DNA of 64,000 bases, from NCBI GenBank assembly GCA_020247545.1, contig JADCIX010000005.1, positions 1 through 64,000 on the forward strand, read 5' to 3'. This document shows, in pieces, positions 1 to 9,930 of this stretch. The translations under genes were made by a program, and so were the position numbers. Source of the DNA: Rhodocyclaceae bacterium (GTDB lineage Bacteria; Pseudomonadota; Gammaproteobacteria; Burkholderiales; Usitatibacteraceae). The notes below the pieces were generated by a model that had not been told where the DNA came from, did not search any database, and was given only the letters and a program-made list of their open reading frames with translations. Position 1 is the stretch's first letter. Each line of letters starts with the position of its first letter.

Positions 1-151
1 CCTCACCAGCAATCCGTGCACCTAAGCACCAGCTACCTTCCGCAATCAGCCTAAACCAACCACCTCCAGTAACCATCACCAGCAAAGCACCCCAATACCA
101 GAGTACCCACCTCAATCGGTTGTCTAGTTTTTAAAGAACGATCAACGTAGT
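1..151 (-). other. Possible rRNA-operon leader with boxA-like motif
   Basis: Downstream of the initiator tRNA on the minus strand there is a GTTCTTTAAAAA motif (plus-strand 128-139), close to the boxA antitermination element in leaders and spacers of betaproteobacterial rRNA operons. The following bases (ACAACCGATTGAGGTGGG) resemble the stretch usually found after boxA ahead of 16S rRNA. No rRNA body and no gene lies inside the window. I infer, with limited confidence, that an rRNA operon or its spacer continues to the left. Confidence 0.4.
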
Positions 152-228
<77 letters not shown>

Positions 229-314
229 CCCGCATTCAGCTTTGATTTTTGACGTCAATTCCGAACCTCACGTTGACTCCGAAACGCTTTTTTCAGCCGC
301 TTTAGAGAACCGCG

Positions 315-344
315 ATTATACGCATACTTTTGGGGTCCATGCAA
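315..344 (-). promoter_or_regulatory. Sigma70-type promoter of the initiator tRNA
   Basis: On the minus strand a TTGCAT -35 box (339-344) and a perfect TATAAT -10 box (315-320) are separated by 18 bp. The predicted transcript starts about 80 nt before the tRNA, leaving a 5' leader to be removed by processing. Confidence 0.65.
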
Positions 345-660
345 ATTCGATTATGATTTTCTTTACAGGCGGAATGGACGAAGACACAAACTGCGGCCAG
401 CCATATCCTCTCCGTTTACGTTAAGCAGTTGATTGCATTGGTGTAAGAGATATTCTTCTAGATTGCTTTCGGAATATCCGCATCAGGAGATGAGGCAACA
501 TTATTCAAAGTGGATCAAGTCACCGGCTTTGGTACCTTCCTGACCTTTGGTGTTTGCGGTGTGGGTGCCGCCAAAAATACGGCAACGCTCGAAAGACAGC
601 TTTGACCAGCCTCTTTACTGTGAAAGATGCCGGCGCAAATCTGCATAAGATAAGCCGGTG
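345..660. other. Intergenic stretch, nothing recognised
   Basis: About 315 bp between the tRNA promoter and the 3' end of recR. No open frame with coding character. A weak long-loop inverted repeat (GCCGGC/GCCGGT, about 629-656) downstream of recR might be its terminator, but there is no clear T-tract. Confidence 0.5.
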
Positions 661-1260
661 CTAGTCAACCGCACGTCGATCGAGCAGTGCTTGCGCCAGC
701 GTATTCGAATCAACGTATTCGAGTTCGCCGCCGACGGGCAGGCCGCGCGCAATCCGCGACACCCTTATTCCGTCAGACAAAAACATCTCGCTGATGTAAT
801 GGGAGGTCGCCTCACCTTCGACGGTGAAGTTGGTGGCGAGAATCACCTCCTTGACCATCCCATCACGTGCGCGCTTTAGCAGACGGTCAAGATGTATCTC
901 CTTTGGACCGACGCCGTCCAACGGCGATAACTTACCCATCAGGACAAAGTACAGACCACGATAAGTCTGCGTCTGTTCCATCATCAGCAAATCGCTGGGT
1001 GATTCGACAACACAGAGGAGTGATTTATCCCGCTTCGGATGGGCACATGTTTCGCAGATCTCCAACTCTGTGAATGTATTACACATTGCACAATGCCGAG
1101 TTCGGGAGATCGCCCCCATTAACGCGGTTGCGAGCCTCGCGGCACCGTCTTGGTCCCTCTGTAGCAAGTGAAAGGCCATACGTTGCGCGGATTTCGGACC
1201 AACGCCCGGCAAGCAGCGTAGCGCATCAATCAACGCCGAAAGACTGGACGGCGCATTCAT
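661..1260 (-). CDS. recR: Recombination mediator RecR
   Basis: RecR acts with RecO (and RecF) to load RecA on SSB-coated single-stranded DNA at gaps. The 199-residue product has the family's normal length: an N-terminal helix-hairpin-helix ([17 protein letters not shown]), a four-cysteine zinc finger (CAMC...CETC), and a Toprim domain beginning at [15 protein letters not shown] and ending before the usual C-terminal tail. The ATG at 1260 is chosen because upstream codons do not look like RecR and would run into ybaB. It is the last gene of dnaX-ybaB-recR, 16 bp after ybaB, an arrangement conserved across proteobacteria. Confidence 0.97.
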   Translation of the reverse strand: MNAPSSLSALIDALRCLPGVGPKSAQRMAFHLLQRDQDGAARLATALMGAISRTRHCAMCNTFTELEICETCAHPKRDKSLLCVVESPSDLLMMEQTQTYRGLYFVLMGKLSPLDGVGPKEIHLDRLLKRARDGMVKEVILATNFTVEGEATSHYISEMFLSDGIRVSRIARGLPVGGELEYVDSNTLAQALLDRRAVD

Positions 1261-1276
1261 TTTTCTAAGTGCGCTT

Positions 1277-1603
1277 TCAAAACGGCAGCTTGAAGCCAGG
1301 CGGCATTCCCATACCCTGCGTGAATGCCCCCATCTTCGCCGACGAAATACTCTCAACTTTGCGTACGGCGTCATTAACTGCCGCCGCTATCAAGTCTTCC
1401 AGCATCTCACGGTCATCCATGACCGAAGAGTCAATCATGACTCGCCTGACATCATATTTGCATGTCATGTTGACTTTAATCATGCCACCACCCGCACCAC
1501 CTTCAACTTCAATCGACGCAAGCTCTTCTTGCGCGCGCTTCATGTTTTCTTGCATCTGCTGCGCCTGCTTCATCAGCGCACCCAAGCCACCTTTTGGAAT
1601 CAT
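1277..1603 (-). CDS. ybaB: YbaB/EbfC nucleoid-associated protein
   Basis: A 108-residue DNA-binding protein of the YbaB/EbfC family, which binds DNA as a tweezer-shaped dimer and helps organise the nucleoid. Family signatures are visible: a glycine-rich start ([18 protein letters not shown]), a long amphipathic helix, [13 protein letters not shown] in the central sheet, and a C-terminal GGMPPGFK-like tail ([12 protein letters not shown]). The ATG at 1603 is preceded by GGAG six bases upstream; a longer frame exists but its extra residues are not family-like. It sits between dnaX (25 bp away) and recR, the usual position. Confidence 0.95.
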   Translation of the reverse strand: MIPKGGLGALMKQAQQMQENMKRAQEELASIEVEGGAGGGMIKVNMTCKYDVRRVMIDSSVMDDREMLEDLIAAAVNDAVRKVESISSAKMGAFTQGMGMPPGFKLPF

Positions 1604-1628
1604 CTTTTGCTCCGTACGTGTTGAATCG

Positions 1629-3269
1629 TCAACCTGCGGGACGGATCGCGGCATGATCGATAGTTGCGCCAAATTCATCCGTCAAACTCTTGATGAAAGG
1701 ATCGTTGTTGATGGATAGAATCGCCGCCCGCTCTGCCTCACTCCGCGCGCGATCTTCTGCGGCCGCGAGACTATGACCTACCACTTGGCTAATCATCACC
1801 TGAATTCGCAGATTTTCACCAAGCAGGCCAACCAGATCCGCCTTAAGCTTTTCTTGGTATTTCTTGTCGGCCAGGTGTTTTTGCGCCTCAGCAACCGTGA
1901 GCGACAAAACACCATCCGCAAAGCTAACAAACTCGGACTGTTTGGCGAGCATCCCAGCCATACCTGTAAAGCTGCGCGATGCAACAAATGCTGGCCAGTC
2001 AGAAACTGCGGGCGCATCGGCCACGGTATAGGACTTGGTTGACTCGCCGACCACCGCAGCTTGTAGTGGAAGCCCCCCAACCAACTTTACTGTCGATGTG
2101 CTGCCAAGACCAACGGTCGATGATGTCGGTACGCCGGAAGGCACGTTTTTCGGCCCAGCCTCGCTCTCACTCCCGGAACGCAAAAATGCGATCGCCCGCA
2201 GCATGGTCATTGTAAAACCCGACTGTTCGTCTGGCGCAAGATGCAGGTCGCGTCGCCCGAGCAACGCGATTTGATACACCAGTTGCACCTCATCGACTGC
2301 GAATTTTCCCGCGAGATTAACCAGTCTCTCGGCATCCGGACCCGTCGCCGCCTCTGGTCCCACGGTCTGGACCAAAGCAAGTTTTGCCACCAATGTGGCG
2401 AGTTCTTTCAGTGTTAAGTCAAACGAAATCGCTCGTGATGCGATTGCCTCGATCTCGGCGACCAGCGCACGGGGGTTACGATCAGCGATGTATTCCAGAA
2501 GGGTAAACAGATACGTTTGATCAAGCGCGCCAAGCATGGTTGCCACTTCAGCGCTCTTGACAGCGCCCGCGCCATAGGCAATCGCCTGATCTAACAGTGA
2601 CAGCGAATCACGAACACTGCCCTCACCTGCGCGACCGATCATGTCCAGCGCAGGTGCCTCGAAGACAATCTGTTCGGTTTGCAGAATCTTCGCCAAGTGT
2701 TCTGCCAATAACGATGGTGCCAGATTGCGCAGATTGAACTGTAGGCAGCGAGAGAGCACCGTGATGGGGAGCTTCTGCGGATCGGTCGTTGCGAGGATGA
2801 ACTCCACATGTCCCGGCGGTTCTTCGAGCGTCTTCAACATCGCGTTGAAAGCCGACTTCGACAGCATATGTACTTCGTCGATGATGTAGACCTTGTAGCG
2901 GCCCGACACCGGCGCATATTGCGCCGTCTCTAGGAGTTCGCGCATTTCATCGACCTTGGTATTGGTCGCAGCGTCAACTTCGAGCAGGTCGACAAACCGA
3001 CCTGCGTCGATTTCCGTGCAAGCCTGACAAACACCACACGGTTTGGAGGTAATGCCACCCTTTCCGTCCACCCCTAAACAATTCAGCGCCTTCGCCAGAA
3101 TACGCGCGAGCGTCGTTTTGCCGACTCCGCGGGTTCCGGTGAAAAGGTAGGCATGATGAATCCGCCCTGTGTCGAGCGCGTTTGCCAGCGCTTTGACGAC
3201 GTGCTCTTGCCCGATTACATCTTCGAACTTGCGCGGACGCCATTTACGAGCAAGAACTTGATGAGCCAT
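1629..3269 (-). CDS. dnaX: DNA polymerase III subunits gamma/tau (DnaX)
   Basis: Clamp-loader ATPase of the replicative polymerase. The 546-residue product starts [21 protein letters not shown], has a Walker A (GTRGVGKTT, about residue 45), a zinc-binding cysteine cluster (NCLG...CGVCQAC), Walker B ([11 protein letters not shown]) and a sensor-1/SRC segment (LSRCLQFNL). The C-terminal third is the variable tau region that contacts the polymerase and helicase. I chose the ATG at 3269 because the preceding 62 codons of the open frame are not DnaX-like. First gene of the dnaX-ybaB-recR operon, downstream of the 4.5S RNA gene. I could not identify a convincing gamma-producing frameshift site. Confidence 0.96.
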   Translation of the reverse strand: MAHQVLARKWRPRKFEDVIGQEHVVKALANALDTGRIHHAYLFTGTRGVGKTTLARILAKALNCLGVDGKGGITSKPCGVCQACTEIDAGRFVDLLEVDAATNTKVDEMRELLETAQYAPVSGRYKVYIIDEVHMLSKSAFNAMLKTLEEPPGHVEFILATTDPQKLPITVLSRCLQFNLRNLAPSLLAEHLAKILQTEQIVFEAPALDMIGRAGEGSVRDSLSLLDQAIAYGAGAVKSAEVATMLGALDQTYLFTLLEYIADRNPRALVAEIEAIASRAISFDLTLKELATLVAKLALVQTVGPEAATGPDAERLVNLAGKFAVDEVQLVYQIALLGRRDLHLAPDEQSGFTMTMLRAIAFLRSGSESEAGPKNVPSGVPTSSTVGLGSTSTVKLVGGLPLQAAVVGESTKSYTVADAPAVSDWPAFVASRSFTGMAGMLAKQSEFVSFADGVLSLTVAEAQKHLADKKYQEKLKADLVGLLGENLRIQVMISQVVGHSLAAAEDRARSEAERAAILSINNDPFIKSLTDEFGATIDHAAIRPAG

Positions 3270-3443
3270 TTGATCGGGGACGTGGTTCGGAAGGATGAAT
3301 CGGTGGGCAAGAAGTTCAGCGTGTGATCGGTGGATAGGTAGAAAATGGACCCAAGGAGCAACGCCCAATTGTTCAGTTTTCCAACCAAATTGAATGCGAA
3401 GCCTGTGGTAGCCGCATTCAACTGCAATATGGTTGGCGAGCCT

Positions 3444-3535
3444 TGCCCCCGGCACTTCGACTAATTCGCTGTGGCTGCTTCGTTCCCGACCTGACCAGGT
3501 TCACAAACGTCGAATGCGGGGAGACCCGCCGACTG
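3444..3535 (-). ncRNA. ffs: 4.5S / bacterial SRP RNA
   Basis: On the minus strand the core ACCUGGUCAGGUCGGGAACG followed by AAGCAGCCACAGC is the conserved SRP RNA domain IV, including the GGAA-type tetraloop region and the asymmetric loop bound by Ffh. Flanking arms GCATTCGAC and GTCGAAGTGC pair to form the long hairpin closed by CCCC/GGGG. Position just upstream of dnaX is where the gene lies in many betaproteobacteria. Ends are placed from the pairing and are uncertain by several bases. Confidence 0.92.
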
Positions 3536-4697
3536 GTATTTTATCTTATTGAGACTTCCGCAACTGATTACATCATCGCAGCGTAGCTTGCACCCAGCAA
3601 GGTGGTGGTGATTGAAGGATGCCTCCGTGCACGCTTCGGCTTGTTGCGCGCATTGGTGTGCAACTGGCCAAGAGCGTTTGGACAGCCGTTGGCCAGCGCA
3701 TGCAGCTTGAGCCAAACCCACTGGTACAAGACCGGATTCATATCGCGTTGGACTGCTGTCACGGCTCCTTATTGATTGATTGTCATTGGCTTCTCTTTGG
3801 ATTCTCATTGCACCCCATTGGTGCGAACATCAACCACTGCAACTGAGTGGCATCGCCGCTTGGGTGCCGGTGCGTACGTGAGCAGCCCCGACAGACATAA
3901 AGCACCAGTCCGATACTCTTCGCCAAGCCCAGAGTACATGCAATTTGGTGGAACTTCATGTCTCGCGTGCCGCCAGAAACGGTGCGTTTTTGTTCATAAT
4001 GCTTGCATCCGATTCTGCCTGACAGGTTGTAGGGATTCTTCCCACGTAGCGACTACCACCGACTAAACGTAGTTTGCAGCGATAAGTTTATGATTGTCAT
4101 ATGGTTTCGGTTTCAATGTGAATTTATGTAAATTATCTTAATATAATCAATACGTTATCTATCTTGATTGCAGTATTTTATGGGTGCATCATCTAGCCTG
4201 TCGTGATCGCTGTCCGGAACGTATACGATGCGCCTAGCCAGAACTAGAAGTTGCGATATTGACGGTAGGTCCCACGCGGGGGCGCGAAGCAACCGCCCCT
4301 CAGCCCGTTGAATTCGGTCTCATCCAGGTTGGCATTTGGAAAAGCCGTGCGCGAATGGTCGAGGTATCGACCTGTCACCAACAATCCGGGGCGCGACACA
4401 AATTGGGATAAGGTCCACCTACAACCCTACCCTGCCGAATCGGCAAATGCAGGTGGCACCACGGCAGCAACTTTCTATTCGGCTTCAGCCTGCAAGGGCT
4501 ACCGGACACGCCGACGGGCGCTGCGGTATCTTGCTAACCCGCGTGACACGCGGCAGGAACTTGCTGCTCGCTCATCGAGGATGGTCAGCCCTTCCTAGCC
4601 GCCAAGTCGACCTAGCTAACTGCTTCGCCATTGATTTCACTGGGCACGCCTTCGACATCCGGCGGGGAAAGTGAATTGTTCTGCTGGGGCAGCGCCT
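3536..4697. other. Gene-poor region of about 1.1 kb
   Basis: No open frame here gives a protein I recognise, and the open frames overlap each other on both strands without a plausible start context. A very AT-rich block lies at about 4080-4190, unlike the surrounding GC-rich DNA. I looked for RNase P RNA, tmRNA and 6S motifs and saw none. The region may contain decayed sequence. Confidence 0.5.
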
Positions 4698-5072
4698 CTA
4701 GTCAATGGCATTTGCCCGCAGCTCCGCGAGTTCGACCACTTCAAGCGCCCGCTCGTGCGTCGACTCCAGCACTACCTTTGGCGCTTTGCCGACCACAAAC
4801 GCTTCCTCCCAGCGCGACACACACACGCACCATTTGTCACCGGCTTTGAGCCCAGGAAAGCTGTATTCCGGGCGTGGTGTGCATAGGTCATTTCCCTGCG
4901 CCTTCGAGAACGCCAAGAACTCATGAGTCATGATGGCGCAGACGGTGTGTGAGCCATGATCTTCATCAATCGTGTGACAGAAGCCATCACGAAAGTAGCC
5001 GGTCATTGGATCAAAGCAGCACGGCTGCAGTTTATCCCCGAGGACATTGCGCGCTTTTGTTTCCGTCGTCAT
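4698..5072 (-). CDS. DUF2237 family protein
   Basis: A 124-residue soluble protein. The pattern RNVLGDKLQPCCFDPMTGYFRDGFC near the start, the central TVCAIMTHEFLAFSKAQGNDL and the later FPGLKAGDKWCVCVSRWEEA are characteristic of the DUF2237 family, whose biochemical role is unknown. Conserved cysteines at CC, FC, LC and WCVC could bind metal, which is only a guess. Its start overlaps the stop of moaE by four bases (ATGA type), so it is probably translated with the molybdopterin genes, although I know of no functional link. Confidence 0.85.
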   Translation of the reverse strand: MTTETKARNVLGDKLQPCCFDPMTGYFRDGFCHTIDEDHGSHTVCAIMTHEFLAFSKAQGNDLCTPRPEYSFPGLKAGDKWCVCVSRWEEAFVVGKAPKVVLESTHERALEVVELAELRANAID

Positions 5073-5527
5073 TTGGTTTCCCAGCGTTGTTGAGCGTCGT
5101 CATCCGCAGTACGCGCATCGACCCATCGGCTGCCGTCGGGCGTGGTTTCTTTTTTCCAGAACGGCGCACGTGTTTTCAAGAAATCCATGATGTACTCACA
5201 TGCCTCAAAGGCGTGTCCGCGATGACGCGAGGCCACCAGCACCAACACAATCGGATCCGAGGGCTGCAGCGTGCCAACACGATGGATCACGGTCGCATCA
5301 ATGACCTTCCAGCGCTTCGCGGCATCGTCAACGATCTTCGTTAGCGCAGCTTCGGTCATGCCGGGATAGTGCTCAAGCGACATTTCCGAGACACCACTGC
5401 CTTCGTTGATATCACGCACCACGCCGACAAAAGAGGTAATCGCACCCACGTCGCGGTGGCGGGCGCGAATCAACGCATGTTCGGCGGAAAGGTCGAAATC
5501 GTCTTGCTGAACGCGAATGGTGAACAC
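5069..5527 (-). CDS. moaE: Molybdopterin synthase catalytic subunit MoaE
   Basis: MoaE holds cyclic pyranopterin monophosphate while sulfur from MoaD thiocarboxylate is transferred to form molybdopterin. The 152-residue product shows the family motifs GAITSFVGVVRD, LEHYPGMTEAALTKI, VIHRVGTLQPSDPIVLV, SRHRGHAFEACEYIMDFLKTRAP (with line break by family around the HR and K residues) and FWKKE, the active-site lysine region. Translation starts at a GTG (5527); no other start fits. It follows moaD by nine bases and overlaps the DUF2237 gene downstream. Confidence 0.95.
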   Translation of the reverse strand: MFTIRVQQDDFDLSAEHALIRARHRDVGAITSFVGVVRDINEGSGVSEMSLEHYPGMTEAALTKIVDDAAKRWKVIDATVIHRVGTLQPSDPIVLVLVASRHRGHAFEACEYIMDFLKTRAPFWKKETTPDGSRWVDARTADDDAQQRWETK

Positions 5528-5536
5528 AGGTCTGCC

Positions 5537-5788
5537 CTACCCGCCGGTGACCGGCGGGAAGATCGCAACCTCATCACCCGCTTTGAGGGGCTCACTCAGC
5601 CCGGCCATATCTTGATTAACCGCCACCCGCCAGCGCCGATTCGACGCCAGCGCTTCCGCATATGGCCCGGCTCTCGAGCGAAGTAGCTCAACCAGCCCGC
5701 CGACCGTCGCCGGGGTTGGCACCTCAACGGCCTCTGCATCTTTGCCGAGCGCCTCACGAATACTGGCGAAGTACAACACCTTCAACAT
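5537..5788 (-). CDS. moaD: Molybdopterin synthase sulfur carrier MoaD
   Basis: An 83-residue ubiquitin-fold protein ending in Gly-Gly (FPPVTGG). That C-terminus is adenylated by a MoeB-type enzyme and converted to the thiocarboxylate that donates sulfur in molybdopterin synthesis. The start MLKVLYFASIREALG is typical. It lies between mobB and moaE with gaps of eight and nine bases, forming a small molybdenum cofactor operon; moaA, moaC, moeA and moeB are not in the window. Confidence 0.95.
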   Translation of the reverse strand: MLKVLYFASIREALGKDAEAVEVPTPATVGGLVELLRSRAGPYAEALASNRRWRVAVNQDMAGLSEPLKAGDEVAIFPPVTGG

Positions 5789-5796
5789 GACATCCC

Positions 5797-6315
5797 CTAC
5801 TTCACCATTTGCAGGTTGGACTTGCGCAGACCCAGATGCTGAATGATGAACCCGGCGACAGCCTCCGCATCCCCCAAGCCAAATTGCGGCAGTCGAGTCG
5901 CCAGCTTTTCATCGGTTGCGATCGCAACGACGTGTTTATCTTCTGGAAACAACAGCGGCACGCCGGCAAGTTTGCGATGCACTTCGATTTTTGGAATCGC
6001 ATGGTGTTTCCAACCTTCAACGATCACCACATCACAAGGGGAAAAGTGCGCCAGCTGTGCCTCCAAGGAAGGTTCAACGTCGCCGCGCAGTTCGTGCATC
6101 AATGCCCAACGGTTACTTGACGACACCATCACTTCGGTTGCACCCGCCATACGATGGCGATGTGAATCTTTGCCAGGCACATCAACATCAAATTCATGAT
6201 GGGCGTGTTTGATGAGCGATACACGAAAACCTTCCATCACCAGGCAGGGAATCACCTTCTCAATCAACGTGGTTTTACCACTACCGGAATAACCTGCGAT
6301 GGCAATAAGTTTCAT
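5797..6315 (-). CDS. mobB: Molybdopterin-guanine dinucleotide biosynthesis protein MobB
   Basis: A 172-residue GTP-binding adaptor that assists MobA in attaching GMP to molybdopterin. It opens with a P-loop (IAGYSGSGKTTLIEKVI, residues about 6-22), followed by VSLIKHAHHEFDVDVPGKDS and HRMAGATEVMVSSSNR, the segments conserved in MobB, and VVIVEGWKHHAIPKIEVHR as the Walker B-like strand. It is the first of mobB-moaD-moaE and follows the prolyl oligopeptidase gene by six bases, so the peptidase may share the transcript. Confidence 0.94.
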   Translation of the reverse strand: MKLIAIAGYSGSGKTTLIEKVIPCLVMEGFRVSLIKHAHHEFDVDVPGKDSHRHRMAGATEVMVSSSNRWALMHELRGDVEPSLEAQLAHFSPCDVVIVEGWKHHAIPKIEVHRKLAGVPLLFPEDKHVVAIATDEKLATRLPQFGLGDAEAVAGFIIQHLGLRKSNLQMVK

Positions 6316-6321
6316 GGGCTG

Positions 6322-8487
6322 TTACTTCACAGAGACGTCAAACGCGTTGGCGATAAATGCAAGGATGTCAGCGCGCTCTTCGATAATCTTTGAAGTTGGC
6401 TTGCCCGCGCCGTGACCCGCACTCGTCTCGATACGAATCAACTTCGGCGCACTACCTGTGTCGGCCGCCTGAAGCGCAGCAGCGTATTTAAAGCTATGCG
6501 CCGGCACCACACGGTCGTCGTGGTCGGCGGTGGTGATCATGATTGGCGGATACTTTTTCCCCGATGCAACGTTGTGCAGCGGCGAATAGGCATACAACCA
6601 CTTGAAGTCATCCGGCTTGTCAGATGTCCCGTAATCCGAAACCCATGCCCAGCCGATGGTGAATTTGTGGAAGCGCAACATATCCATCACACCCACCTGC
6701 GGGATCGCCGCGCCAAACAAATCAGGCCGCTGATTGACCACCGCCCCAACTAACAATCCGCCGTTAGAACCGCCATTCACCGCGAGGCGCGTCGAATTTG
6801 TGTACTTGTTAGCGACCAACCATTCACCTGCGGCGATGAAGTCGTCGAACACGTTCTGCTTTTTGCCTTTGGTGCCGGCATCGTGCCAAGCGGCACCGTA
6901 TTCCCCACCGCCACGGATGGAAGCGGAAACGTAAACACCCCCCATCTTCATCCATGTGGATGCCGTGACGCGATAACTCGGCGTTTCTGAAACGTTAAAG
7001 CCGCCATAACCGTACAACAACGTCGGGTTGCTGCCGTCGAGTTTGAGGCCCTTACGATGCGCGATAAAGATCGGAAAGCGCGTACCGTCTTTGCTGGTCA
7101 CAAACTCACGTTTGGTTTCGTACTGGGTCGTGTCGAACGCCGTCTGTGGGCGCTTGAACAGAGTCGACTTGCCGGTGGACACGTCATACCGATAGATTTC
7201 GGTGGGGTTGATAAGGCTCGTATATGAGTAGAAAGTTTCTTTGTCATTGAATTTGCCGCCGAAACCTGATGCTGATCCCACGCCGGGCAACGAGACACTG
7301 CTGAGTTTTTTGCCGTCCAACCCGTGCACGATGACAGCGGTGGCCGCGTCTTGCAGGTACTGCGCAAGAATCTTTCCGCCGACCACATCAGCTGACGTCA
7401 AAGTGTCCTTGGTTTCCGCCACCACCGTTTTCCAGTTGGCGCGTTCGCGTTTGGTGAGATCAATTGCCACCACCCGGCCGCGTGGTGCGTTGAGATCGGT
7501 CTTTACCCATAGCGTGTTGCCGTTGGCACCGATGGGGGTGAATTCGCCGTCAAAGTCGAGCGTGATGGTCTTCAACACACTCGCTGGCGCGGCTGGCACG
7601 GCCCCGTTTTTGAGCGGCATGACCAGCAAGCCATTCTTGCGCCCCGACCCCTTCCACACGTTGATGATCACGTGTTTGCCGTCATCGGTCACCGAAGCAC
7701 CGAAGCCCCACTCCTTCTCGACAGGGTTTTCGTAAACCAATTGATCAGCCGACTGCGGGGTGCCGATGCGGTGGTAGTACAGCTTCTGAAAATAGTTAAC
7801 TCCGCTAAGTGCGGCACCTTCTTTGGGCGCGTCGTAACGTGAATAAAAGTAACCTTTGCCATCCGGCGTCCACTCGGCGCTGGAGAACTTCACCCATTCT
7901 GTTTTATCTGCAAGGTCTTTGCCCGTATCCAGATCACGCACCTGCCACACTTGCCAATCCGAACCCGCAACCGCTTTGCCATAGGCTGCGTACCTGCCAT
8001 TACGACTGACTTTCATTCCCGTGAGCGCAACCGTGCCGTCCTTCGCAAATTGGTTTGGATCGATTGCGACTACCGGCTTGTCAGCAAGCGACTTGGCCAT
8101 ATAGATTACTGACTGCTGCTGCAGGCCGTCGTTGCGCGACCAGAAATAGCGGCCACCTTCTTTAGAAGGCAGGCCATAACGTTCGAAGTTGTAAAGCTCC
8201 GTGTAAATCTTGCGCACCGGCATACGTTGCGGCATCGCTTCGAGAAACTTGTCCGTCACCGCGTTCTGAGCCTTCACCCAAGCCTTGGTCTCCGCACTGT
8301 TGTCGTCTTCCAACCACCGATACGGATCGGTCACCACCGTGCCATGGTAGGTGTCGGTGTGGTCACTCTTGCGCGTTTCCGGATACTTAAGCGCCTGCGC
8401 TGACGATTGCGCATTTGCGGCGGTAACCAGAACCATCGTTGAAAGCGTGGCGGCAACGGTGCGACGAGCAAAAAAACTCTTTGACAT
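6322..8487 (-). CDS. Prolyl oligopeptidase family serine peptidase, exported
   Basis: A 721-residue S9A peptidase that cleaves short peptides after proline. A signal peptide (residues 1-27, cut after VTAANA) suggests periplasmic location. The N-terminal seven-bladed propeller starts with YPETRKSDHTDTYHGTVV and DPYRWLED. The alpha/beta-hydrolase domain carries the triad Ser574 in GGSNGGLL, Asp658 in DHDDRVVP and His692 in SAGHGAGKP, at the spacing of the family. An AAGG-like ribosome site (AAGGTAGAACC) precedes the ATG. The gene is nine bases downstream of rmuC and six upstream of mobB. Confidence 0.95.
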   Translation of the reverse strand: MSKSFFARRTVAATLSTMVLVTAANAQSSAQALKYPETRKSDHTDTYHGTVVTDPYRWLEDDNSAETKAWVKAQNAVTDKFLEAMPQRMPVRKIYTELYNFERYGLPSKEGGRYFWSRNDGLQQQSVIYMAKSLADKPVVAIDPNQFAKDGTVALTGMKVSRNGRYAAYGKAVAGSDWQVWQVRDLDTGKDLADKTEWVKFSSAEWTPDGKGYFYSRYDAPKEGAALSGVNYFQKLYYHRIGTPQSADQLVYENPVEKEWGFGASVTDDGKHVIINVWKGSGRKNGLLVMPLKNGAVPAAPASVLKTITLDFDGEFTPIGANGNTLWVKTDLNAPRGRVVAIDLTKRERANWKTVVAETKDTLTSADVVGGKILAQYLQDAATAVIVHGLDGKKLSSVSLPGVGSASGFGGKFNDKETFYSYTSLINPTEIYRYDVSTGKSTLFKRPQTAFDTTQYETKREFVTSKDGTRFPIFIAHRKGLKLDGSNPTLLYGYGGFNVSETPSYRVTASTWMKMGGVYVSASIRGGGEYGAAWHDAGTKGKKQNVFDDFIAAGEWLVANKYTNSTRLAVNGGSNGGLLVGAVVNQRPDLFGAAIPQVGVMDMLRFHKFTIGWAWVSDYGTSDKPDDFKWLYAYSPLHNVASGKKYPPIMITTADHDDRVVPAHSFKYAAALQAADTGSAPKLIRIETSAGHGAGKPTSKIIEERADILAFIANAFDVSVK

Positions 8488-8496
8488 GGTTCTACC

Positions 8497-9930
8497 TTAT
8501 TTGGTGGTCAAGGATGCAATTGGAATTGAACTTGGCAGGGTTGCTGCGGCTGTGTCCGTGACAGCAGGGATGGCAACCTCGGCTGGTATAGCCGTCGGCG
8601 CGGGGATTGTATCGAATTCTGCGCGTTCAATTTTTTGAAAGCGTTCGCTAATTTTTTTGCTAGAAATATGCACCTGCTCCACGTCTTTGTAGGCTTGGCC
8701 GATGTGTTTGGAAAGGTCATCCATGCGCGACTGAAAGCGGCCGAAATCCGCACCCAACTTGCCGAGCTGGTCTTGGATGATGTGCACTTGTTTACGTGTT
8801 TCAACATCCTTCAAGACCACCCGCGCGGTGTTAAGTACCGCCATCAACGTCGTTGGTGACACCAGCCACACTCGACGCGTTGCAGCGTAGTCAACCAAGT
8901 CGCGATGATTTCCGTGTATTTCCGCAAACACCGCCTCGGCGGGGATAAACATCACGGCTCCCTCGCCGGTTTCGCCAAGCACAATATATTTACCCGCGAT
9001 GTCATCGATATGTTTTTTAACACTCGCTTTAAAAACCGCCGGTGAAACACGATCCGCCCCTTCGGCAAACATACGCTCGTAACTTTCCAACGGAAACTTG
9101 GAATCCACGGCAATCAAGCCGGTAGGCTCCGGCAGCTTCAGCACACAGTCGGCACGCACCTTGCCGCTGGAAAACGTGTACTGAAATTCGTAAACCGACT
9201 CGGGCAAGGCATTCTTAATGATGTCTTCCAACTGGCGTTCACCCAGGGCACCGCGTGATCGTTTATCGCCCAAGAGCTGCTGTAGCGAGACCACATTGGT
9301 CGTGAGGCCGTCGATTTTCTTCTGCGCTTCATCAATCGTGGCAAGGCGCGTCATGACGCTGACAAAAGTTTCGTTGGTTTTCTTGAACCCTTCGTCGAGG
9401 CGCTCGGTGACTTTGCCGGAAATTTCAGCTAATCGTGTGTCGTTAGACTTCGCCAGGAGATCTACACGCTCGGCAAGCTGCTGAGTCAGCAGTCGCATCG
9501 TGCTTTGCATATGCTCCGTCTGCGCCCGCGATTGCTCGGCGAGCTTCTCCAGTGTTGTTGCCAGCATTTCAGTCTTCAGCGCGTCCTGCTTTTGTGTCAG
9601 CGTCTGCGTCAGCGCCGCCAGACTCTGCGACTGTTCCAACTGTAGCTTGGCCACCGCTTCACGTGTGGTTGTCAGCTCTTGCGCGACTGCGGTGCGCAAT
9701 CGTTCACCGGCGTCAAGCTGGCTGGTGGCGATACGATCGCCTTGTTTCGCCAGACCGTCGGCCATGTCCGTCAGCATCTCGCGGTGCCGCGCGGATTGTT
9801 CGTTTGTTTGCTGTACGGCAAGCTGTGCCGGCAACGCATCCAGCGCTGCCTTGGTACGGCCGGATTTGGCGAGCAACGTCGCTGCCAGCACCAACAGCGC
9901 GGCGACCGCGACCAACAGAATCCACAACAT
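8497..9930 (-). CDS. rmuC: DNA recombination protein RmuC
   Basis: RmuC is a membrane-anchored coiled-coil protein with a nuclease-like fold domain; loss raises recombination at inverted repeats in E. coli. The 477-residue product has one N-terminal membrane helix (MLWILLVAVAALLVLAATLL), a long heptad-rich region to about residue 200, then the RmuC domain: LGDKRSRGALGERQLEDII, VRADCVLKLPE, AVDSKFPLESYERM, GEGAVMFIPAEAVFAEI and VSPTTLMAVLNTAR. The ATG at 9930 has a ribosome site too close; a TTG at 9945 with AGGA six bases upstream is an alternative start adding five residues. Confidence 0.94.
   Translation of the reverse strand: MLWILLVAVAALLVLAATLLAKSGRTKAALDALPAQLAVQQTNEQSARHREMLTDMADGLAKQGDRIATSQLDAGERLRTAVAQELTTTREAVAKLQLEQSQSLAALTQTLTQKQDALKTEMLATTLEKLAEQSRAQTEHMQSTMRLLTQQLAERVDLLAKSNDTRLAEISGKVTERLDEGFKKTNETFVSVMTRLATIDEAQKKIDGLTTNVVSLQQLLGDKRSRGALGERQLEDIIKNALPESVYEFQYTFSSGKVRADCVLKLPEPTGLIAVDSKFPLESYERMFAEGADRVSPAVFKASVKKHIDDIAGKYIVLGETGEGAVMFIPAEAVFAEIHGNHRDLVDYAATRRVWLVSPTTLMAVLNTARVVLKDVETRKQVHIIQDQLGKLGADFGRFQSRMDDLSKHIGQAYKDVEQVHISSKKISERFQKIERAEFDTIPAPTAIPAEVAIPAVTDTAAATLPSSIPIASLTTK

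Noticed and set aside
2143-2160. A-rich run in dnaX (G AAA AAC on the minus strand) as a gamma/tau frameshift site
   Set aside because: It does not match the strong A AAA AAG slippery heptamer and no following hairpin was evident.
3461-3808. 115-codon minus-strand frame across the 4.5S RNA
   Set aside because: It overlaps the conserved SRP RNA core and has no recognisable protein features.
4308-4674. Two overlapping plus-strand frames of about 100 codons
   Set aside because: They overlap in different frames, lack start context and match nothing familiar.
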